Of a DNA stretch of 64,000 nucleotides, positions 59,116-64,000 are shown in pieces. Source of the DNA: Cytobacillus gottheilii (GTDB taxonomy: Bacteria; Bacillota; Bacilli; Bacillales; Cytobacillaceae); contig NZ_KV440945.1 in assembly GCF_001636345.1 (NCBI RefSeq), positions 4,398,946 to 4,462,945 of the forward strand. Reading direction: 5' to 3'. Position 1 is the stretch's first letter; the number at the start of each line of letters is the position of its first letter. The notes under the pieces were generated by a model that searched no databases, was not told the origin of the DNA, and worked only from the letters and a program-made list of their open reading frames with translations. Both the position numbers and the translations under genes were made by a program.

Positions 59116-59628
59116 TTAGTTGGCCCCCTTATCGTAATCATGATTCATAAAAACCTTTTCATATAAAAATAACTGCACAGATTGTACAAAAAGATAAATT
59201 GGAATGGAATACAGGGACCTGTAGCCGTTCTTAAAGTGAAAAATGCCTACTTTAATTGCCCATACTTCAACCAGAATAGCTAAAGCGGTCCAGCCTAGAA
59301 TATAAGGAATAACCTTCCAGCCTTTTATATTAAAACGCCGATAAATATAAATAAAGATATAACCAAATGGGGCATACATTAAATAACTGAACATATCAAA
59401 TGTCTGATAGATTGACTGATCGTTTACATCATATAGATCTAATGGAGGTACGGCTAATGTGTGATCAAACATCAGCCCAGTTGTGACACCAAATAATAAA
59501 CTGAAAACCGCTGATGCCTTCGATAATATTTTAGGAAGAACAATAACAATAATTCCTCCTATTATAATCATCCCCAGGATAACCATTTCATTGGCATTAA
59601 AACCTTGCTCATATAGGGTGTTTTTCAC
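59116..59628 (-). CDS. CBO0543-like membrane protein
   Basis: A 170-residue protein with five predicted helices. GVTTGLMFDHTLAVPPLDLYDVND near residue 48, MYAPFGYIFIYIYRRFNIKGWKVIPYI near 84 and EVWAIKVGIFHFKNGYRSLYSIPIY near 121 are typical of the CBO0543 family of spore-former membrane proteins, whose role is unknown. It starts at GTG with AAGGA 10 bases upstream and overlaps the end of the preceding membrane-protein gene by 20 bases. Confidence 0.7.
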   Translation of the reverse strand: MKNTLYEQGFNANEMVILGMIIIGGIIVIVLPKILSKASAVFSLLFGVTTGLMFDHTLAVPPLDLYDVNDQSIYQTFDMFSYLMYAPFGYIFIYIYRRFNIKGWKVIPYILGWTALAILVEVWAIKVGIFHFKNGYRSLYSIPIYLFVQSVQLFLYEKVFMNHDYDKGAN

Positions 59629-60094
59629 TTGTCTTCATTCCTTTTGTAATTTTGCGAGACATATATGCGATCAAAACTGTAAGAAGCAACATGACAACAT
59701 CCATAAGAAGCTCATGTATAAATGACCAATGTTTATACGTGAATATGGACAGTGAACTGAGGAGCACTCTCAAGATAGCTATAATCCCCAAAGTACCCAC
59801 TGCAGCAAGGAATCGGATCCATTTATGATGGAAAGCAAACCAAATGTTCACTAAGATAAGCAGTAAAAAGGAAAAAATGATATCCCGGTACACAATAAAT
59901 GAGATAAAGCGTATGGTATCAGAGCTAATTTCAATACACTGATAATGAAAGGCGAGAAAAGATATTTTATTAATATCTACAACAGCGATCATTAAATAGT
60001 TAAGTATATTGGCTGCAACAGACATTTTATAAGGCAAAAATGTGAAAATGGCCACTGTTAACCAGGCAATTACACACATAATCAGAAGCTCCAA
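59609..60094 (-). CDS. Membrane protein, probably CBO0543-related partner
   Basis: A 161-residue protein with four to five helices and a charged C-terminal tail (YMSRKITKGMKTSEKHPI). Its size, its helix spacing and the internal FHHKWIRF loop resemble the neighbour at 59116-59628, and the two genes overlap, so they probably act together. The start is TTG, 8 bases after AAGGAGG. No function is known. Confidence 0.6.
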   Translation of the reverse strand: MELLIMCVIAWLTVAIFTFLPYKMSVAANILNYLMIAVVDINKISFLAFHYQCIEISSDTIRFISFIVYRDIIFSFLLLILVNIWFAFHHKWIRFLAAVGTLGIIAILRVLLSSLSIFTYKHWSFIHELLMDVVMLLLTVLIAYMSRKITKGMKTSEKHPI

Positions 60095-60169
60095 GACGAT
60101 CTCCTCCTTTCCTGTTAGTATGAACGTTCAACCCTTTATTATGAGAATGAAACTTAAAAAATCATGTAC

Positions 60170-60203
60170 AAAAAGACCTAAGGGATACTCCCCAGGTCTT
60201 TTT
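60170..60203 (-). terminator. Terminator of the YpzG-type gene
   Basis: AAAAAGACCT pairs with AGGTCTTTTT around a 14-base loop; T tracts on both ends. It is downstream of the small gene at 60261-60413 and upstream of the membrane-protein pair. Confidence 0.82.
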
Positions 60204-60260
60204 GCGACGGCAATCTTTAAATTGCCTTATTCCAATTAAACCTTCCCCTATTCCTACTAC

Positions 60261-60413
60261 TTACCAGCGATGGGCTTTGGCATTACTGCGCAAAATAATG
60301 TTCGTTTGCGACATTTCCGTATGCCCATTCACCTGCGATTTAGAACGTTTCGGTCTTGTCCAGTTATGATGAAACTGTGCAGAGTGCTCGTCTAATCGAT
60401 TGCGGTAACTCAT
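60261..60413 (-). CDS. ypzG: YpzG-family small protein (50 residues)
   Basis: A short gene easily missed because of its length. The 50-residue protein begins MSYRNRLDEHSAQFHHNWTR and ends ILRSNAKAHRW, with a central KRSKSQVNGHTEMSQT. This polar, basic composition with FHHNWTRPK and a terminal AKAHRW fits the YpzG family of small Bacillus proteins of unknown role. GAGGTGAT lies about 7 bases before the ATG, and a terminator follows. Position, ribosome site and sequence all support a real gene. Confidence 0.82.
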   Translation of the reverse strand: MSYRNRLDEHSAQFHHNWTRPKRSKSQVNGHTEMSQTNIILRSNAKAHRW

Positions 60414-60547
60414 GGTAAAATCACCTCGTAGTTAGGATGTAGTTCCGGATATTCAAGTGGAATATCTATTTTAGCATGTGCAAAATAATAAATTTTATGT
60501 TCCCTTTTACGAACTGCCTCTCAAAGTCAAAGAACAGAAAACATCAG

Positions 60548-60582
60548 AAAAGCCGGAATTCTAATTTAGAGAACCGGCTTTT
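60548..60582 (-). terminator. Terminator of the second DinB gene
   Basis: AAAAGCCGG pairs with CCGGCTTTT, with additional TTCT/AGAG pairing inside the loop; T tracts on both ends. Confidence 0.85.
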
Positions 60583-60591
60583 CTAAATATG

Positions 60592-61068
60592 TTATCCCTG
60601 CTGCTGTTCTTTCGTTGGTCCCATAACCCCAGGTACAGGCAGCCCTGCTTGGCGAAGAAGGACTGTCATTTGTCCGCGGTGATGTGTTTGATGCAGGATC
60701 AGTTTACTAAGAATAGATCCCTTCGCTGTCGGACCTCCAAAATCAATTGTTTCAGTAAGCTGTTCGTCCGCCAGTGTCGATTCTGCTGCAGACTTTAATT
60801 CCTCTGCTATTTTTCTATAGGCAACCTGAATATCAGCAGCAGTCATTTCTTCTTCTTTTTTTTCTGTTGGAGGTGCAAGGTTCACACCAACTAAGCTTGC
60901 GAAGAATACTGGGCTTGTTGCCAGGTGCCAGCCTAACCATCTAAGGGTACTGTGTCCCTCAGTAATTGCTTGTTCCAATTTTTCATCTGTTAATGCATCC
61001 ATAACGGCTATAGTACTAACAGCTTCAGCATTCCACTCATTTAAGAAATCATTTACTTGACGGTACAT
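60592..61068 (-). CDS. DinB-family protein
   Basis: A 158-residue four-helix protein with the DinB metal-binding pattern: a histidine in LRWLGWHLATSP near residue 48 and two in LILHQTHHRGQMTVLLRQAGLPVPGV near 127-131, the usual HxxHHxxQ arrangement. The C-terminal PGVMGPTKEQ is common in this subgroup. The ATG at 61068 is preferred, 9 bases after AAGGGAG; ATGs at 61077 and further upstream are too close to or before that site. The substrate is unknown. This is the second DinB protein in the window. Confidence 0.87.
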   Translation of the reverse strand: MYRQVNDFLNEWNAEAVSTIAVMDALTDEKLEQAITEGHSTLRWLGWHLATSPVFFASLVGVNLAPPTEKKEEEMTAADIQVAYRKIAEELKSAAESTLADEQLTETIDFGGPTAKGSILSKLILHQTHHRGQMTVLLRQAGLPVPGVMGPTKEQQQG

Positions 61069-61208
61069 TTCATTCATCTCCCTTTCATTTTTCCTGCTTT
61101 TCATTCTAACACAGGATAGAAGTCACTTAAAAAGAATGAATTTACTTCGTGAATATTTATCAAGCACATGCAAAAAATACAAATACATATGAAAACAAGG
61201 GTGAGAAT

Positions 61209-62606
61209 ATGTTCAACAAAGGAAAACGAACCTTCACTGAAGATTCATTAAAAGCTTTAACCAAGAATCAGGATGATATCCAATTTACGGAGATAACAGT
61301 CCTTTCCAGGAAAGCATTTTTTATTTTTGTAAATGGGGTTATTGATTACACAGAATATTGGAAGCTGGCTCAAGATCTTACCAGTTCATCTTCAGATAAA
61401 ATCCATTCTTATGATGACTTAATGCATTTTTTCCAGCCATTTTTATTCAATGTAGCACATACAGAAAAAGAGCTGATGACAGAGTTGTTTGATGGGAAAA
61501 TTGCACTTGTTTTGGAAGGAAAACAGGAAGCACTTCTTCTTAATCTTCCGAGTTCTAAAACAAGAAGTTTTGCTGAACCTACGACAGAACGTGTAGTTAG
61601 AGGCCCTAAAATTTCACTGATTGAAAGCTTGAGCGATAATATCGCTCTCATTAGACAGAGTACAAAAGATCAAAGCACTGTTGTCAGGAAAATAAAAACA
61701 GGATCGGAAGAAAAAAAGGAAATTGCTGTGATCTATAACAAAAATTTAGCGAAGCAGCACCTTGTTGATGAAGTCCTTTCTCGTATTGAAAAAGTAAAAA
61801 AAGAGGACATATTAGACTCAGGTGTTCTAGAAGAACTAATTGAGGATACGCATTATACACCCTTTCCACAAATACAAAATACCGAGCGGCTTGATAAAGT
61901 GCTTGCATCTCTAAAGGAAGGCCGTGTGGGAATAATAGTCGACGGCTCTCCTTTCGCTTTAATTGCTCCGACAAAGGTAGATATGCTTCTTCAATCTCCA
62001 GATGATTATTATGAACGGTGGATTGCCGGATCATTTTTAAGGTTATTACGTTATATCTCAGTGTTTATTACCGTCTTTCTTTCAGCAATATATATATCGC
62101 TTGTATCCTTTAATTCTGGAATGATTCCAACTGAGCTCGCCATGACAATCGCCGGAACGAGACAAAATGTGCCCTTCCCTCCTTTTATTGAGGCAATCAT
62201 TATGGAATTAACGATAGAGTTATTACGAGAAGCAAGAGTAAGACTTCCAACTCCTGTTGGGCAAACCATTGGCCTTGTTGGCGGCGTTATTATCGGTCAG
62301 GCTGCCGTTCAGGCAAATCTGGTCAGTTCGATCATGGTTATTATTGTATCCATCACCACGATCACCTCTTTCACGGTCCCTCAATATAGCTTTGGTCTTG
62401 GCTTTAGGGCATTGCGATTTGGTGCAATGGGAATTGCTGCGATATTGGGTTTATATGGCACAACCTTATTTTTTATCATTTTCATCACTCATTTAGCGAA
62501 ATTAACAAGCTTTAATGAGCCTTATCTAGATTTAAGACAATTATTTAATAAGAAAAAACAGCGGGATTTTCTAATAAGACTTCCTAAAAAAGCAGGCAAT
62601 AACTAG
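61209..62606 (+). CDS. Spore germinant receptor A subunit (GerA/GerAA family)
   Basis: The first gene of a germinant receptor operon; the product sits in the spore inner membrane and with the B and C subunits responds to nutrients. About 465 residues: a cytosolic N-terminal domain of some 250 residues, then SPDDYYERWIAGSFLRLLRYISVFI leading to four or five helices, with FPPFIEAIIMELTIELLREARVRLPTPVGQTIGLVGG, the most conserved GerA-family block. The ATG at 61209 follows AAGGGTGA; an in-frame ATG at 61149 lacks a site. A TGAATA at 61150 could be part of a SigG promoter, but the -10 is weak. Confidence 0.93.
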   Translation: MFNKGKRTFTEDSLKALTKNQDDIQFTEITVLSRKAFFIFVNGVIDYTEYWKLAQDLTSSSSDKIHSYDDLMHFFQPFLFNVAHTEKELMTELFDGKIALVLEGKQEALLLNLPSSKTRSFAEPTTERVVRGPKISLIESLSDNIALIRQSTKDQSTVVRKIKTGSEEKKEIAVIYNKNLAKQHLVDEVLSRIEKVKKEDILDSGVLEELIEDTHYTPFPQIQNTERLDKVLASLKEGRVGIIVDGSPFALIAPTKVDMLLQSPDDYYERWIAGSFLRLLRYISVFITVFLSAIYISLVSFNSGMIPTELAMTIAGTRQNVPFPPFIEAIIMELTIELLREARVRLPTPVGQTIGLVGGVIIGQAAVQANLVSSIMVIIVSITTITSFTVPQYSFGLGFRALRFGAMGIAAILGLYGTTLFFIIFITHLAKLTSFNEPYLDLRQLFNKKKQRDFLIRLPKKAGNN

Positions 62607-62617
62607 GAGATAAAAAT

Positions 62618-63707
62618 ATGGAAGCTAAACCAACCCTAATAAATTTAGAAATTACTTCAATCCTCTCTTGTGCAATGCTAGGCGTAGGAATGCTCACCCT
62701 TCCTCGAGGCTTAACAGAGCAGGCAACAACTACAGATGGATGGATTATACTAATCCTCAATGGTATTTGTGCAGCTCTTCTATTAATTCTCCTTGTTTAT
62801 ATGCTAAAAAAACATAGGGTGACAGATTATTTTTCTTATATTGAAGAGGCTTATGGAAAGTGGGCGGGAAAAGCTATTTGCCTCGCCTTAGCCGTTTATT
62901 TTCTTTCTATTGCAAGTTTTGAAGTCCGGGCAATGAGTGAAATGGTCCGCTTTTATATGCTTGAAAATACTCCTATGGAAGTAACTATCTTAGCACTAAT
63001 TTTAGCGGCTGTTCACTTTAATTATCGGAGGCATTAAACCAATTGCTAAAGTTTGTATTCTGTTTCTACCTATTACCATTGTGGTTGTCCTTTTTATTTA
63101 TAGTATGAGCTTTAAAGTTGTCGATCTTATGAATATCAAACCTATATTGGGATATGGTTTGCAGCCTATTCTAAAAGGGTTTAGTGCCGGACAGCTATCT
63201 TTTTTTGGAATTGAATTAGTTTTATTTTTATACGGAATGACAGATAAAAAGCTAAATATCAATAAAGGCGTCTTATTAGGCTGTTTCATACCAGTTGGCA
63301 TGTATGTGCTGACATATATTTTAGTTGTAAGCACACTTACAATTGATGAGGTAACGTCGGTCACATGGCCAACCATTTCATTTATCCAATCATTTGAAGT
63401 TCAAGGTATCTTCGTCGAAAGATTAGAGCTCTTTCTATTAGTTACCTGGATTCTGCAGTTCTTCACCACTCATATGCTTTATTTCTATTTTGCAGCCAAA
63501 AGCATGACACATGTGTTTCATAACAGGTTCTCTACTAACTTAATCATACTCGTTCCATTGATATTTCTTTTAGCTAATTACGCCAAAGATCTTGGTGATG
63601 TTTTTATATTCAGTGACCTGCTCGGCTTTGCATTTCCGGTAGTCCTTATCATTCTTCCTTTTGCAACATTTTTCGTTTACGGTTTAGAAAGGAGGATGAG
63701 AACATGA
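62618..63707 (+). pseudogene. Spore germinant receptor B subunit (GerAB family), frameshifted
   Basis: The APC-superfamily B subunit, expected at about 360 residues, is split by a frameshift. The first part (62618-63037) runs to LALILAAVH and then leaves the family sequence; the family sequence resumes one frame over as LIIGGIKPIAKVCILFLPIT and continues to 63707. One extra T in the run TTT at 63017-63019 explains the shift exactly. All ten or so helices are encoded if the base is removed. The stop overlaps the start of the C gene (ATGA). It may be a real pseudogene, a phase-variable tract or a sequencing error. Confidence 0.88.
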
Positions 63708-64000
63708 AACTGGTCGTGCATCTTATCGGGCTATTTGTCGCTATCTCCCTTTTAAGCGGGTGCTGGGACAGTGAAGAAATAGAAGATCTGTCGTTATTAG
63801 TAGGAGTGGGCATTGATCTTGGAGAGGATGATCAGCTATCTCTGACACATCAGATTCTCTTGCCAGCTTCCGGACAGTCTGCAGAAACTCCAGCCCCTTC
63901 CTATGAAAACGCCACCGTGCTCGCTCGAACCGTTCATGATGCCATAAGAGAAGTAGCGATGTCTAAAAATGTTCTATTTGCAAATCAGCAGCGATTGATC
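63704..64000 (+). CDS. Spore germinant receptor C subunit (GerAC family), N-terminal part
   Basis: Open to the right edge, so only 99 residues are visible. The signal MKLVVHLIGLFVAISLLSGC ends in a lipobox, and the mature start WDSEEIEDLSLLVGVGIDLG matches the W-D-x-x-E-I-E motif of Ger(x)C lipoproteins. GAAAGGAGG lies upstream, inside the B gene, and the ATG overlaps the B stop. It completes the A-B-C order of a germinant receptor operon. Confidence 0.92.
   Translation, partial: MKLVVHLIGLFVAISLLSGCWDSEEIEDLSLLVGVGIDLGEDDQLSLTHQILLPASGQSAETPAPSYENATVLARTVHDAIREVAMSKNVLFANQQRLI

Overview
The window is a chromosomal segment of a low-GC, endospore-forming Bacillaceae bacterium. Pointers are strong AGGAGG-type ribosome sites, frequent TTG/GTG starts, T-box and S-box leaders, a GerA-type germinant receptor operon, a YpzG-type small protein and gene blocks in Bacillus subtilis order (yvqK-yvrA-yvrB, dppABCDE-ykfABCD). 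The species cannot be fixed from sequence reading alone. No rRNA, tRNA, prophage or CRISPR array was seen. The only mobile DNA is the right end of an IS1182-like element at the left edge.

Layout. 1-5,049: IS remnant, a VOC protein, then a cobalamin block (corrinoid adenosyltransferase, BtuD-CbiZ fusion, BtuC permease) with a structured leader and no adjacent binding protein. 5,050-9,070: mgtE, a 13-copy tandem array of a 52-bp unit, and a RodA/FtsW-type gene. 9,060-14,000: a T-box-controlled argS, TauE-type and DedA/YqaA-type membrane proteins, dps with a PerR-like box, and a PPOX flavoprotein that appears to start at AUU. 14,000-18,400: a Ktr-type potassium channel subunit, a second and unrelated 52-bp tandem array, a diguanylate cyclase and a YqcI/YcgG protein. 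18,473-28,810: the dpp-ykf operon for importing and breaking down D-amino-acid and muropeptide-type peptides, extended by a translationally coupled class A beta-lactamase-fold hydrolase. 28,830-40,443: a third repeat family, then AlaX, a general stress protein, D-serine dehydratase, catechol dioxygenase with a clear promoter and operator, a formate/nitrite-type channel with a Rex-like box, modAB without modC, an orphan sporulation-type histidine kinase and a lactonase. 40,444-42,390: a Vga-type ABC-F ribosome protection gene behind a readable ribosome-mediated attenuator. 42,390-48,127: adenine deaminase, a CDF exporter, an RlaP-type nucleotidyltransferase and an AEC transporter. 48,312-55,182: a sugar or cyclitol cluster (dehydrogenase, ABC importer, LacI regulator, isomerase) with three related operators. 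55,409-61,068: small and accessory genes, including a phospholipase A2-like cysteine-rich protein, two DinB proteins, an S-box upstream of a lone alpha/beta hydrolase, an Xre/membrane-protein pair with twin palindromes, and two overlapping membrane genes. 61,209-64,000: a gerA-type operon whose B gene is frameshifted and whose C gene runs off the right edge.

The most rewarding items are the three-segment attenuator of the Vga-like gene, the AUU-initiated flavoprotein, the S-box in front of an alpha/beta hydrolase, the two sequence-unrelated tandem arrays with the same 52-bp period, the extra hydrolase in the dpp-ykf operon and the phospholipase A2-like protein. All functions are inferred from motifs and family knowledge; no database search was run.
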